A stretch of DNA of 64,000 nt from the NCBI RefSeq assembly GCF_014230315.1, contig NZ_JACLAW010000001.1, positions 124,001 through 188,000 on the forward strand, written 5' to 3'. This DNA is from Novosphingobium flavum (GTDB lineage: Bacteria; Pseudomonadota; Alphaproteobacteria; Sphingomonadales; Sphingomonadaceae). A model generated the notes under the pieces. The model had not been told where the DNA came from. It made no database searches and worked only from the letters and a program-made list of their open reading frames with translations. Each line of letters starts with the position of its first letter. Positions within the stretch are counted from its first letter, which is position 1. A program made the translations under genes and the position numbers. Positions 1 through 9,020 of this stretch are shown piece after piece.

Positions 1-168
1 CACGCGCAGCATGTAGGCGTGCAGCTGCAGGTAAAGGCCGTTCATCAGGCGCAGCGGGCGGAACTGTTCCTCGCTGATCGAACCGTCAAGGCGGCGGCGG
101 ACCTGGTCACGGAAATCGGCGACGCGGGCGTCGACCATCTGCTGGTCGTAGCTGTCATACTTGTACAT
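1..168 (-). CDS. cysI: Nitrite/sulfite reductase, N-terminal fragment (CysI-like)
   Basis: Only the first 56 codons lie in the window; the gene continues past its left edge. The protein starts MYKYDSYDQQMVDARV and carries the conserved start of the siroheme/4Fe-4S nitrite and sulfite reductase beta component (FRDQVRRRL, then PLRLMNGLYLQLHAYMLRV). The family reduces sulfite to sulfide or nitrite to ammonia in the cytoplasm. It begins one base after the DUF2849 stop codon, and cobA, which makes the siroheme precursor, lies just upstream, so the three genes form one operon. Whether sulfite or nitrite is the real substrate cannot be read from this fragment; the nitrate-uptake genes at the other end of the window leave both open. 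Confidence 0.85.
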   Translation of the reverse strand, partial: MYKYDSYDQQMVDARVADFRDQVRRRLDGSISEEQFRPLRLMNGLYLQLHAYMLRV

Positions 169-169
169 G

Positions 170-466
170 TCAGATCACCCAGTTGCCGGCGGCGGGGTCG
201 GCGGGCTTGAGGGAAAGGTCAAGGCGCACGGTCGGCCCCAGCGCGCGGATGCGCTCCTTGATGTGGGCCGGGCGAATGCCCTCTTCGGTGCGGGCACCGT
301 CGATCACGTAAGGCGCGACCACGTGGCGCAGCGCATTCTCGCGCGCGGCGATTTCCTCGCCGTGCTCGCCCACGTCCACGGCCTCTTCCACGTGCCGCGA
401 CCAGCCTTCGCCGGTCCACCAAGTCACGTCGCCGGTCTTGAGGTCATTCCCCGTCAGAATCTTCAC
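170..466 (-). CDS. DUF2849 domain protein in siroheme/sulfite reduction operon
   Basis: A 98-residue protein matching the small DUF2849 family, which in alphaproteobacteria usually sits between a siroheme-type methyltransferase gene and a CysI-like reductase gene, as here. Its molecular role is unknown; the constant neighbourhood suggests a part in sulfite or nitrite reduction. The start codon is GTG at 466-464, overlapping the cobA stop codon in a GTGA arrangement, so translation is probably coupled. It has no signal peptide or membrane segment and is expected in the cytoplasm. Confidence 0.85.
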   Translation of the reverse strand: MKILTGNDLKTGDVTWWTGEGWSRHVEEAVDVGEHGEEIAARENALRHVVAPYVIDGARTEEGIRPAHIKERIRALGPTVRLDLSLKPADPAAGNWVI

Positions 467-1245
467 TTGGCAGCCTCCAGCGCGATTGCGCGCACATCAA
501 CTTCGTCCCGCGCCGCCACCTCGCCGATGACGATGAGCGCCGGGCTCTTCACCTTGTTCTTCGCCACGAGCGAGGCCAGCGCCGCGAGCGATCCGCGCAG
601 CACCCGCATTTCGGGGCGCGTGGCGTTCTCGATCACCGCGACCGGCATCTCCGGGGCGAGGCCATCGGCGATCAGCTTGTCGGCGATCGCCTCGGCAGTC
701 GCGACGCCCATGTAGATCACCAGCGTGCGGCCGACGCCGGCAAGACCCGACCAGTTCTGATCCGTCAAGCCCTTGCACTGGCCCGCCACGAAAGAAACCA
801 CACTGGCGGCATCGCGGTGCGTCAGCGGGATCTGCGCCGCCGCCGCCGCGCCCAGCGCCGCGCTCACGCCCGGCACCACCTCGACCGGCACCCCGGCCGC
901 ACGGCAGGCCTCGGCCTCTTCGCCGCCGCGCCCGAACACGAAAGGATCGCCGCCCTTCAGCCGCACCACATCGGTTCCGCCCAGCGCCTCGCGCACCAGC
1001 AGGTCGTTGATCCCCTCCTGCGGCAGGGTATGGCGCGAGCGGCTCTTGGCCACCGAAACCAGCCGCGCCGAGGGCCTGGCCATGGCGAGGATCGCCGGCT
1101 CGACCAGCCCGTCATGGACGATCAGCTTCGCGTTCATCACCAGCCGTGCCGCGCGAAGGGTCAGCAGGTCCGGATCGCCGGGACCGGCGCCGACCAGGAA
1201 AACCGTGCCGGGCTTTGCGCCGGCAGAAGGGGCAATCTTGCTCAT
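463..1245 (-). CDS. cobA: Uroporphyrinogen-III C-methyltransferase
   Basis: SAM-dependent methyltransferase converting uroporphyrinogen III to precorrin-2, the precursor of siroheme and cobalamin. The family signatures are clear: a VGAGPGDPDLLT glycine-rich motif near the N-terminus, a GGDPFVFGRGGEE block in the first third, and VPGVSAALGAAA followed by IPLTHR. The open frame extends further upstream, but the methionine of MSKIAPSAG at 1245 fits the usual 260-residue length and puts the first conserved motif about 14 residues in. No ferrochelatase or dehydrogenase domain is fused, so this is CobA rather than full CysG. It is first in an operon with DUF2849 and the reductase; all three products serve siroheme-dependent reduction. 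Confidence 0.93.
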   Translation of the reverse strand: MSKIAPSAGAKPGTVFLVGAGPGDPDLLTLRAARLVMNAKLIVHDGLVEPAILAMARPSARLVSVAKSRSRHTLPQEGINDLLVREALGGTDVVRLKGGDPFVFGRGGEEAEACRAAGVPVEVVPGVSAALGAAAAAQIPLTHRDAASVVSFVAGQCKGLTDQNWSGLAGVGRTLVIYMGVATAEAIADKLIADGLAPEMPVAVIENATRPEMRVLRGSLAALASLVAKNKVKSPALIVIGEVAARDEVDVRAIALEAAK

Positions 1246-1445
1246 GGTGGCGCAAATGGCCTCGCGCGCGGGTGAGCGCCAGCGAGAATGGCTTGGCCGG
1301 GGGGTAGGCCAGCTATTGCCGCACCCATCGGGCCAGCGCCCCACACCCGTCAAGACACTTGCGCCATTTCGCCCAGGACCAGCAAAATGACTGTATCCAC
1401 CCCCTGAAAACCGATATGCTGCCGGATCGCGGCCGGGGAGTTCTA

Positions 1446-2024
1446 ATGGAAAACGGGCAAGACTTCGTCGATTACTACGAAGTCCTCAAAGTAAATCCCG
1501 ATTGCGACGCCAGAAAACTCGAGCTGGCTTACCACTACTTCGCCAAGATGTACCACCCGGACAATCCGGAGACGGCCGACGCGGACCGCTTCCACGACGT
1601 GCTCGAGGCCTACCGCGCGCTCAAGGACCCGGAAATGCGCGCTGCCTACGATAGCACGCACCCCCGCAAGGCCGCCAGGTCCGCCTACGGCTTTCCGCTG
1701 GATGGCGATATCGGCATCGACGAGAAAAGCGCGCTCGGCGATGCCGAGGCCCATGCCCGGATCCTGCTCAGCCTCTACAAGCGCCGCCGCGAACATGCCG
1801 TCGATCCGGGCGTGGTCGGCTGGTTCATCCAGGAAATGCTCGGCTGCACCGACGATCACTTCGAATTCCACGTCTGGTACCTGAAATCCAAGGGCCTCGT
1901 TGAAGTCACCGAGCAGGGCACCATCGCGATCACCATCGACGGGGTCGACCATGTCATCGCCACCAGCCGGACCAAGGCCGCCGAACCCCTGCTGATCCCG
2001 CAGGCCCCGCCGCCCGAGGACTGA
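1446..2024 (+). CDS. J-domain (DnaJ-like) protein
   Basis: A 192-residue protein with an N-terminal J domain (about residues 8-70). The HPD tripeptide that stimulates Hsp70 ATPase is at residues 37-39 (YHPDN), followed by an AYRALKDPEMRAAYD helix typical of the domain end. There is no G/F region, zinc finger or membrane segment, so it is a type III J protein. The C-terminal 110 residues do not match anything I recognise. The ATG at 1446 was chosen over an upstream in-frame ATG because a GGGGAG ribosome-binding site sits just before it and the J domain starts directly after it. The partner chaperone and client are unknown. Confidence 0.8.
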   Translation: MENGQDFVDYYEVLKVNPDCDARKLELAYHYFAKMYHPDNPETADADRFHDVLEAYRALKDPEMRAAYDSTHPRKAARSAYGFPLDGDIGIDEKSALGDAEAHARILLSLYKRRREHAVDPGVVGWFIQEMLGCTDDHFEFHVWYLKSKGLVEVTEQGTIAITIDGVDHVIATSRTKAAEPLLIPQAPPPED

Positions 2025-2196
2025 CCCCGGGGCAGGGGTGAACCAGCCCCGCACAACCTCCAGCGACGGATAATGGCGAACGGCAGGCATCCTCGCCGCT
2101 CAGGCCCCCATCCGGCAATGCGCAGTTTGCCGCATTCCCCGACAGGCGGTTCAGCCGCTGAATTTGGCAAGTTTCCGGCCAGATTCGGAGTGATCC

Positions 2197-2829
2197 GTGG
2201 ACCAACCAATCCCCTCGCGCCGCCAGTTCCTGACCGCCATCGGCAACCTGACCAGTGCCGGCTGGATCGCCATCAACTGGCCGCAGATCGCCTTCGCCGC
2301 CGAGCAGGCGGGCCATGCCGGCCATGACATGCACGACATGCCGCCGCCGCCCGCCACGCTCACCACCCTGAACGCGGCCGATGCGGCCGACGTCGATGCC
2401 GTGGCGAACCTGATCGTGCCCGGCGGCGCCACGCCCGGCGCACGCGATGCCCGCGTCGTCTATTTCATCGACAACGCGCTCGGCAGCTTCTTTGCCGACC
2501 AGCTCCCCGCCTTCCGCCAGGGCCTCGCCGAATTCCGCCGCGGCCTCGCGGCCAAGTACGGGGCCGACAAGCCCTTCGCCGCCATGCCCGAGGCCCAGCA
2601 GATCGCCTGGCTGCGGACGGTGGACACGGCGCCCTTCTTCAGCGCGGTGCGGCGTCTCACCGTGCTCGGCCTCATCGCCATGCCGAAATACGGCGGCAAC
2701 CACGACAACGTCGGCTGGAAGCTGATCGGGGTGGAGGACAACCACTACTGGGAGCCGCCCTTCGGCTACTACGACCGGGATTACGCGGGGTTCGAACCCT
2801 ATCCCGGCACCAAGCCCTATACCGCCTGA
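2197..2829 (+). CDS. Gluconate 2-dehydrogenase subunit 3-like protein (small subunit of GMC dehydrogenase)
   Basis: A 210-residue protein starting at GTG with a GGAG site seven bases upstream. The N-terminus has a twin-arginine-like signal (SRRQFLTAIG). In this dehydrogenase class the small subunit carries the Tat signal and takes the cofactor-loaded large subunit across the membrane. A His/Met-rich stretch follows the signal (GHAGHDMHDM, about residues 38-47) and could bind a metal, which is not standard. The body matches the gluconate 2-dehydrogenase subunit 3 / GMC gamma family, ending with the usual GYYDRDYAGFEPYPG block. The large subunit gene starts 11 bases downstream, so the two form an operon. 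Confidence 0.85.
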   Translation: MDQPIPSRRQFLTAIGNLTSAGWIAINWPQIAFAAEQAGHAGHDMHDMPPPPATLTTLNAADAADVDAVANLIVPGGATPGARDARVVYFIDNALGSFFADQLPAFRQGLAEFRRGLAAKYGADKPFAAMPEAQQIAWLRTVDTAPFFSAVRRLTVLGLIAMPKYGGNHDNVGWKLIGVEDNHYWEPPFGYYDRDYAGFEPYPGTKPYTA

Positions 2830-2840
2830 CGGAGGCCGAC

Positions 2841-4490
2841 ATGCCGAGCAAGACTTACAAGACCAGCGAGACCGTCGATTTCGTCATCGTCGGCTCGGGC
2901 GCCTCGGGCGGGATCATGGCGCGGGAACTGGCGCGCGCCGGCCACAGCGTCATCGTCATGGAGCAGGGGCCGCGCCTCGCCCCGCACGAATTCGACCACG
3001 ACGAACTGAAAATTCGCCACCTCTCGGGGATCACCAACAACCCGGTCAGCAGTCCGCAGTCCTTCCGCCGCGATCCCGCCCAGAAGGCCGAGCGCATGCG
3101 CGGCCGCAACGCGTTGACCTATGCCCGCGTCGTGGGCGGCAGCAGCTCGCACTTCAACGCCAACTTCTGGCGCCTGCACGAGATCGACTTCATCGAGGGC
3201 AGCCGCCTCGGCTCCATTCCCGGCGCGAGCCTGGTCGACTGGCCGATCACCTATGCCGAACTGGAACCGTACTACACCAAGGTGGAATGGGAGGTCGGCG
3301 TCTCGGGTCTTGCCGGGGCCAGCCCGTTCGATCCGTGGCGTTCCAAGCCCTATCCGATGCCGCCGCTGCCGGTGAAATCGTCGGGCGTCCTGTTCGAGCG
3401 CGGCGCGCGCAAGCTTGGCCTGCACCCGTTCCCGGCACCGATGGCGATCAACTCGATCTATTACAAGAACCGCCCGCCCTGCGCCCAGTGCGGCCTGTGC
3501 GGCGGCTTCGGCTGCGAGGTCATGGCCAAGTCGTCGTCGGTCTGGACGGTCATTCCCGAGGCCGAGGCCACCGGCCGCTGCGAGGTGCGCCCGGAAAGCT
3601 ACGTCTTCCGCATCGGCATGAACAAGGCCGGCCGCGCCACCGGCGTCCATTACTTCGACCACGATCGCAAGGAGCAGTTCCAGAACGCCCGGGCCGTGGT
3701 GGTCTGCGCCAACGGGGGCGAGACTCCGAAGCTGCTGCTCAACTCGGCCACCAACTCCCAGCCGGAAGGCCTCGCCAATTCCAGCGGCGCGGTCGGGCGC
3801 TACCTGATGCACAACAAGGGCGGCGGCGCCCAGGCCCGGTTCGAGCACCCGCTCAACGAGTACAAGGGCGCCAACGTCACCCGCATCCTGCACGATTTCT
3901 ACGATTCCGATCCCCAGCGCGGCTTCTACGGCGGCGGCGGCTTCGATGCCCGCTCCGGCGGTCCGCTCACCTGGGGGCAGGATGTTCCCGACGGTACGCC
4001 GGGCTGGGGCGCCGGATTCAAGGAATACCTCGAATCCTACACGTTCTGGATGAACTGCTCCGGCCACGGAACGTCGCTGGCCGTGGAGTCCAACCGGGTC
4101 GACATCGATCCGGAACTGAAGGACGATTGGGGCGTGCCCGCGATCCGCGTCACCTACAAGGACCACCCGGACGACATCAAGCACGCCAAGTGGCAGGTCG
4201 AGCGCGCGGTCGAGATCATGGACGCGGCCGGGGCGAAGCAGATCGTTCCCGGGGAAGTCGGCAACACCACGGGCGGCGTCCACCTGCTCGGCACCTGCCG
4301 CATGGGCAACGACCCGGCCAGTTCGGTGATCGACAAGTATCACCGCACCCACGACGTGAAGAACCTGTTCCTCTGTGATGGTTCGAGCATGGTGACATCC
4401 GGCCGTGGCCAGCCGACCCAGACCATCGAGGCCCTCGCGTTCCGCGCCGCCGACTACATCAACCGGTTCGCACGGGCGAATGAGATCTGA
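2841..4490 (+). CDS. GMC-family FAD dehydrogenase, large subunit
   Basis: A 549-residue flavoprotein with a dinucleotide-binding motif near the N-terminus (VGSGASGGIMARELA), a central VVGGSSSHFNANFW block, and the C-terminal substrate/FAD region (GVHLLGTCRMG, then a CDGSSMVTSGRGQPTQTIEALA stretch). Four cysteines at about 214, 217, 220 and 225 (CAQCGLCGGFGC) match the Fe-S cluster loop of multisubunit sugar and sugar-acid dehydrogenases. It probably oxidises a sugar, sugar acid or alcohol in the periplasm and passes electrons to the respiratory chain. Co-transcribed with the Tat-signal small subunit. The usual third, cytochrome c subunit is not encoded next to it. The exact substrate cannot be told from sequence. 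Confidence 0.88.
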   Translation: MPSKTYKTSETVDFVIVGSGASGGIMARELARAGHSVIVMEQGPRLAPHEFDHDELKIRHLSGITNNPVSSPQSFRRDPAQKAERMRGRNALTYARVVGGSSSHFNANFWRLHEIDFIEGSRLGSIPGASLVDWPITYAELEPYYTKVEWEVGVSGLAGASPFDPWRSKPYPMPPLPVKSSGVLFERGARKLGLHPFPAPMAINSIYYKNRPPCAQCGLCGGFGCEVMAKSSSVWTVIPEAEATGRCEVRPESYVFRIGMNKAGRATGVHYFDHDRKEQFQNARAVVVCANGGETPKLLLNSATNSQPEGLANSSGAVGRYLMHNKGGGAQARFEHPLNEYKGANVTRILHDFYDSDPQRGFYGGGGFDARSGGPLTWGQDVPDGTPGWGAGFKEYLESYTFWMNCSGHGTSLAVESNRVDIDPELKDDWGVPAIRVTYKDHPDDIKHAKWQVERAVEIMDAAGAKQIVPGEVGNTTGGVHLLGTCRMGNDPASSVIDKYHRTHDVKNLFLCDGSSMVTSGRGQPTQTIEALAFRAADYINRFARANEI

Positions 4491-4497
4491 GCGCGCG

Positions 4498-4535
4498 CAA
4501 GCGGCGGACCACCTGCAATGGCGGTCCGCCGCTTG
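4498..4535. terminator. Strong hairpin between convergent GMC dehydrogenase and mscS genes
   Basis: A perfect 13-bp inverted repeat (arms 4498-4510 and 4523-4535) lies between the two convergent stop codons. It is GC-rich and well placed to end transcription from both sides, but there is no clean T-run after either arm, so termination may be weak or Rho-assisted. Confidence 0.6.
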
Positions 4536-4550
4536 TGTCTGCGCCCCGCG

Positions 4551-5447
4551 TCAATCCTCCCGCTCGATCCTGAGCGGCCCGCGAAAATGAATGTCGCGCT
4601 GGGGGAAGGGGATTTCCACCCCGTGTTCGCGGAACAGGTGCCAGACCTTCTTGAGCACGTCTGAGCGAATATTGCCGACGCCCTCTTCCGGGTCGTTGAT
4701 CCAGCACTGGATCTCGAACTCGATGGCGTTGTCGCCGAAGGCGGAGAGCCAGACGGTCGGCTCGGGCTTGTTCATCACCCGCTTCACCGCGCGGGCGGCC
4801 TCCAGCATCAGCGCCTCGGCCTGGTCGATGTCGGAGCCATAGGCCACGGTCACCGGCACTTTCACCCGCACATCGCGCGAGGAATAGGACCAGTTCTCGA
4901 CCTGGCTGGTCATCAGGATCTCGTTGGGGATCAGGTATTCGATCTTGTCGCGCGTGGTCACCGAAACGGCGCGGATGCCGATCTTCTTGACCTGGCCGAC
5001 GGCGGGCGCGCCCTTGCCGCCATTGACCGCGATCACGTCGCCCGGCTTGATCGAGCGGTCCATCAGCAGGATGATCCCCGCGATCAGGTTGCCGAAGGTC
5101 TTCTGCAGGCCGAAGCCCACGGCAAGGCCCAGCGCGCCGGAAAAGACCGTCAGCGCGGTCAGGCTGATCCCCAGCGCGTCGATCCCGATCAGGATTGTCA
5201 GCACCCAGACAGCGAGCGAGACCAGCTTTTCCCCCAGCAGGCGCTGGGTCGGGTCGAGATTGGTCATGCGGGTGAACAGCCGCCGCACCACCCCGCTGGC
5301 GATCCGCCCGAAGGCGATCACCGCCACCAGTACGATCACCGCCAGCACGGCCCGGTAAAGCGAGATCCGCGTATGCCCGTAGTCGAAACCGATCGTGTCG
5401 CCCGCCTCGGCGATATCCGCGGCCCACTTGTGGAAGCGGGGGATCAC
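4551..5447 (-). CDS. mscS: MscS-type mechanosensitive ion channel
   Basis: A 298-residue small-conductance mechanosensitive channel. Hydrophobic segments span about residues 27-50 and 73-92. The pore-lining TM3 is clear (GALGLAVGFGLQKTFGNLIAGIILLMD), followed by the beta domain (IKPGDVIAVNG, then VTTRDKIEYLIPNEILMTSQVENWS) and the alpha/beta C-terminal domain ending at IHFRGPLRIE. Channels of this type release solutes on hypo-osmotic shock at the inner membrane. The open frame runs far upstream in the shadow of metC; I chose the GTG at 5447 because it overlaps the metC stop in a GTGA pattern and starts just before the first transmembrane region. Confidence 0.9.
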   Translation of the reverse strand: MIPRFHKWAADIAEAGDTIGFDYGHTRISLYRAVLAVIVLVAVIAFGRIASGVVRRLFTRMTNLDPTQRLLGEKLVSLAVWVLTILIGIDALGISLTALTVFSGALGLAVGFGLQKTFGNLIAGIILLMDRSIKPGDVIAVNGGKGAPAVGQVKKIGIRAVSVTTRDKIEYLIPNEILMTSQVENWSYSSRDVRVKVPVTVAYGSDIDQAEALMLEAARAVKRVMNKPEPTVWLSAFGDNAIEFEIQCWINDPEEGVGNIRSDVLKKVWHLFREHGVEIPFPQRDIHFRGPLRIERED

Positions 5448-6694
5448 GCCCCGCCGCCTGAAGCCGTCCACGCGGCAAGACCCCGTTCGAGGTCGGCGAT
5501 CAGGTCCGCCGGGTCTTCCAGCCCGATCGACAGGCGCACGCCGAAGCGGTCGGCCTCGTCCATCCCCGCCAGCGGCCACGAACTGGCCGACCGGGCGCCT
5601 GCCGGGTCGAGCGGGGTGACAAGGCTCTCGAACCCGCCCCACGAATAGCCGATCCCGAACAGCGACAGGGCATCGATCAAGGCATTGCGCGCGGCGGCAT
5701 CCTTGCCCCGCAGGACAAGGCTGAACAGCCCGCATCCGCCGGTGAAGTCGCGCCGCCACAAGTCGTATCCGGGCGATCCCGGCAGCATCGGACAGAGCAC
5801 CCGCGCCACTTCCGGCCGCTCTTCCAGCCAGTGGGCGATCGCCAGCGCGCTCTGCGTCTCGCGCTCCAGCCGCACGCCCATCGTGCGCAGGCCCCTGAGC
5901 GCCAGAGCCGCATCGTCGGGCGAGACCACCTGTCCCATCACCTGCGCGGTCCGCCGCAGCTTCTGGTACCATTCGCGCGGCGCCGTCGCGCTGCCCATCA
6001 TCAGGTCGGAATGGCCACCCACGTGCTTGGTCAGGCTCATCACCGAAATGTCCACCCCCAGCGACAGGGCGGCAAGGCCAAGCGGGCTGGCCCAGGTATT
6101 GTCGAGGATGACGCAGGCCCCCGCGCCATGCGCCATCCGCGCCAGTTCCGGCACGTCCTGCACTTCCATGGTCAGCGAACCGGGGCTTTCCAGCAGCACG
6201 GCCTTGGTCCGCTTGCACAGTTTCCCGGCAAAGCCGTCCAGATCCAGCGGATCGAACCAGCGCGTCTCGATGCCCCATTCGGCCAGGAACCCGCGCGCCA
6301 GCACCCGGCTCGGCTCATAGGCATTGTCGGTCATCAGCAGCACGTCGCCGGGGCGCACCGCCGCCAGCACGGCCCCGGCAATCGCCGCCACGCCCGATGG
6401 ATAGAGCATGGTCCCGCCCTCCGGGCCCGCGCCCGGCTCCAGCGCGGTCAGGGCCTCGGCCAGGGCCCATTGGGTCGGCGCGCCGCGCCGGCCATAGTAG
6501 AACCGTCCGTCCTCGTTCTTGCGCGGCCCTTCCTTGAGCGCGGCCGTATCGGCGTAGAGATGAGTCGAGGCGCGCCAGACCGGCGGGCTCACCACGGCGC
6601 CCGGCTGGCCCGGCGTGCCGGTCCATTCCTCGCGCCGTCCGGCGCCGACCAGCCGGCTGGCCGGGCGCAATGTCTCAGGCGGGGTTTTCGTCAT
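5444..6694 (-). CDS. metC: Cystathionine beta-lyase-like PLP enzyme
   Basis: A 416-residue trans-sulfuration enzyme of the Cys/Met PLP family. The Schiff-base lysine is K223 in SLTKHVGGHSD; upstream are YYGRRGAPTQ (phosphate-binding Tyr/Arg region), a LYPSGVAAI loop and VILDNTWASP with the pyridine-binding Asp. Members cleave cystathionine to homocysteine, pyruvate and ammonia, or act on related thioethers. The downstream mscS gene overlaps its stop; upstream, sseA ends 15 bases before its start, giving a small sulfur-metabolism unit. Family members are hard to tell apart by eye, so gamma-lyase activity remains possible, though the context and motifs fit MetC best. Confidence 0.88.
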   Translation of the reverse strand: MTKTPPETLRPASRLVGAGRREEWTGTPGQPGAVVSPPVWRASTHLYADTAALKEGPRKNEDGRFYYGRRGAPTQWALAEALTALEPGAGPEGGTMLYPSGVAAIAGAVLAAVRPGDVLLMTDNAYEPSRVLARGFLAEWGIETRWFDPLDLDGFAGKLCKRTKAVLLESPGSLTMEVQDVPELARMAHGAGACVILDNTWASPLGLAALSLGVDISVMSLTKHVGGHSDLMMGSATAPREWYQKLRRTAQVMGQVVSPDDAALALRGLRTMGVRLERETQSALAIAHWLEERPEVARVLCPMLPGSPGYDLWRRDFTGGCGLFSLVLRGKDAAARNALIDALSLFGIGYSWGGFESLVTPLDPAGARSASSWPLAGMDEADRFGVRLSIGLEDPADLIADLERGLAAWTASGGGA

Positions 6695-6709
6695 CGGTTC
6701 TTCGAGGTT

Positions 6710-7564
6710 TCAGGCGTGGATCGCCGCGCCCACGGCCTTGGGCGTATTCGGGTCGCCGCCCCACTCCGTCCAGCTGCCGTCATAAAGCGCCACGTCGTCC
6801 TTGCCGATCAGGTGCATGCCGAAGGCCACGACACAGGCCGTGATCCCGCTGCCGCAAGAAGTCACCACGGGCCGCGATAGATCGACGCCCGCCGCGGTGA
6901 AGGCCTCGGTCAGCCCGGCCGTGTCCTTGAACGTGCCGTCGGCATTGAACAGCCCGGTATAGGGTACGTTAAGCGCGCCCGGAATGTGCCCGCTGGCAAG
7001 GCCCGGCCGCGTCTCGGGCGAAGCCCCGGTAAAACGCGGCGCCCCGCGCGCGTCGACCACCTGCTCGGCCCGGCTCGCCACGTTGGCCAGCATCTGCGCC
7101 TTGTCGCGCAGTACCTTGTCGTCGGCCCAGGGGGTGAAATGGCGCCGCCGCAGCGTTTCCACGCCTTGGGCCAAGGGGCGTCCTTCCGCGATCCACTTGG
7201 CGATGCCGCCATCGAGGATCGCCACGTTGTGCGCCCCGAACAGCCGCGCCAGCATGAACCAGGCCCGCGCCGAGGTCTTGATCGCGCTATCGTCGTAAAG
7301 CACGATCCGGCTGCCGTCGCCCAGCCCCAGCGCCTGCATCCGGCTCGAGAACTTCTCGGCCGAGGGGAGGGTGCTCTCGATCCGGGCCTGCTCGTCGACC
7401 AGCTCCTCGAGGTTCATGAACACCGCGCCGGGAATATGCCCCTCGGCATATTCGGCATAAGCATCCCGTCCCGCCTCCGGCAGGTGCTTCGTTGCATCGA
7501 CGATCCGAAGGTCGCTCGCGCCAATTTCGTTGGCGAGCCACTCGGTCGAAACCAGGCTGTCCAT
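6710..7564 (-). CDS. sseA: 3-mercaptopyruvate sulfurtransferase
   Basis: A 284-residue protein with two rhodanese domains (about residues 1-130 and 160-275). The catalytic cysteine is C237 in the loop CGSGITAC, which fits the CG[S/T]G[V/I]TA signature of mercaptopyruvate sulfurtransferases rather than the CRKG loop of thiosulfate sulfurtransferases. It moves sulfur from 3-mercaptopyruvate to an acceptor such as thiol or cyanide in the cytoplasm. The gene precedes metC with a short gap, so both probably share a transcript. The ATG at 7564 is the only good start. Confidence 0.92.
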   Translation of the reverse strand: MDSLVSTEWLANEIGASDLRIVDATKHLPEAGRDAYAEYAEGHIPGAVFMNLEELVDEQARIESTLPSAEKFSSRMQALGLGDGSRIVLYDDSAIKTSARAWFMLARLFGAHNVAILDGGIAKWIAEGRPLAQGVETLRRRHFTPWADDKVLRDKAQMLANVASRAEQVVDARGAPRFTGASPETRPGLASGHIPGALNVPYTGLFNADGTFKDTAGLTEAFTAAGVDLSRPVVTSCGSGITACVVAFGMHLIGKDDVALYDGSWTEWGGDPNTPKAVGAAIHA

Positions 7565-7705
7565 CTACGCGCGTCCTCCTCTTCGCCGCGTATGCGAATT
7601 CGCTGCGTATGCGAAGGGCTTAGCCCCGCAGTGGGGGTTCGTCGAGGGTACTAATGTATCATTGAACGGGCGCTGTACCGAAATCGATCTGCCCATTCGG
7701 GCATG

Positions 7706-8917
7706 TCATGCTGCCGCGCCGATCTCCCGCTGGCTGACCGCCCCGAAAATGCGCGGCCCCGTATCGAGTCGGAACGGGCGCAGCGGCCTTCCGGGCACCA
7801 GCGGCGTCTCGCCCACCACCACGGCCTGGGTCAGGACCATGCCCGCAGCCTCGGTCCGCAGCCGCACCAGCGGCACCAGCAGGGTCGCCGCCCCGGCGCG
7901 GATCGGGGTCACTTCGGCCAGCGGCAGGCGCAGCTCGCCCTTCAGTTCGGCGCTGGCGCCCGGTTCAAGCCCGCCCAGTTCGTGGCGCAGCTCCAGCCCG
8001 GTCCCGTCCGTGCCCAGCTGGCTCTCCGACGAGCGCGAGGCATGGGCCGCAATCATGTCGGCGGCTATGGCGATCGGGCCGAGCGGTTCGGCGCTGCGAT
8101 TGGTCAGGCTCAGCCGGTATTGCAGCGTGGCATTGACCAGCGAGACGCTCAGCCGCTCGGCTTCCAGCACGAGGCTTACCGGAAAGTCGGGCAGGGCATA
8201 AGCGGGCGCGGAGGCAGGCGCGGGGGCCACCACTGGGGCAGCCACTTCGTCCTGCGCCGCCGCGCCGCCGTCCGCATCCGCCGCGTCCGTCTCGCTCACC
8301 GGGCGCAGCGGTTCGATCACCGGCACGGCCACGCCGCGCCGCCGCCACAGCAGGGCAAAGGCGCCGCCCGCGCCGATCAGGGCCGCCGGAATCAGCCACC
8401 ACCAGGCGATCGAACCGCCCTGCGGTGCCGGGCCAGTCTCCGCCGAAGCCTGCGCTGTCGCTGCCGGAAGGGGAGCGACCGGCGCCGCGTCAGGCACCGC
8501 CGCCGCCGTGGTCGCTGCCGGACCAGGCACACCGGCCGCTGGCGCCCGCTGCGCCGGAGCGGCGGGCGCACCCGCAACCGGCGCCGGAGCAGCCGAAGCT
8601 GCCGCGCGCGGCCCGGCCGGGGAAACCGGGGCAGGGGTGATGGTCGCCAACGGCCCCGGCTGCGGGGTTACCGCCGGAGCCGGCGTCGCCACGACCGGGG
8701 CCACGACCGGCGCAGGCGCTGCCGCGGTCGGCGGCGGGGCGGCCGGATTCTCGGGATCGACCGGTCCCTGGGCTCGCGGCGCGGCCGTGCCCGGCTGCAA
8801 GCGAAAGTCACTGGCCGACTGCGCCAGCGCGCCGCCCGTTCCCATGACGCAGCCCATCGCCGCCGCCATCGGCAGCAAAAGCTTTGCGTTCCAATACATT
8901 GTGCGTTGCCCAGCCAT
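7706..8917 (-). CDS. Ala/Pro-rich membrane-anchored protein of unknown function
   Basis: A protein of about 403 residues with an N-terminal signal sequence ([23 protein letters not shown]), then a low-complexity Ala/Pro-rich segment of roughly 150 residues, one transmembrane helix ([22 protein letters not shown]) and a C-terminal domain of about 200 residues after an RRRG positive patch. The layout suggests a flexible periplasmic linker with the C-terminal domain in the cytoplasm, if the signal is cleaved. I recognise no catalytic motif. The start is uncertain: ATG at 8917 or ATG at 8899 both precede the signal. It is divergent from queF. Confidence 0.65.
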   Translation of the reverse strand: MAGQRTMYWNAKLLLPMAAAMGCVMGTGGALAQSASDFRLQPGTAAPRAQGPVDPENPAAPPPTAAAPAPVVAPVVATPAPAVTPQPGPLATITPAPVSPAGPRAAASAAPAPVAGAPAAPAQRAPAAGVPGPAATTAAAVPDAAPVAPLPAATAQASAETGPAPQGGSIAWWWLIPAALIGAGGAFALLWRRRGVAVPVIEPLRPVSETDAADADGGAAAQDEVAAPVVAPAPASAPAYALPDFPVSLVLEAERLSVSLVNATLQYRLSLTNRSAEPLGPIAIAADMIAAHASRSSESQLGTDGTGLELRHELGGLEPGASAELKGELRLPLAEVTPIRAGAATLLVPLVRLRTEAAGMVLTQAVVVGETPLVPGRPLRPFRLDTGPRIFGAVSQREIGAAA

Positions 8918-9020
8918 GTCCCGCGCCAGTCTCCACCAGCCGCGCGCTGAATGGCGGGTTAACCGCCCCGGCGCAACCGCCGACTTGTGCGGCGAGCGCG
9001 ACGGGGGCATGGCCGCGTCC

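Noticed and set aside
7565..7705. Possible tRNA or small RNA between sseA and the Ala/Pro-rich gene
   Set aside because: The short G/C stretches do not fold into a cloverleaf and no promoter-terminator pair is visible.
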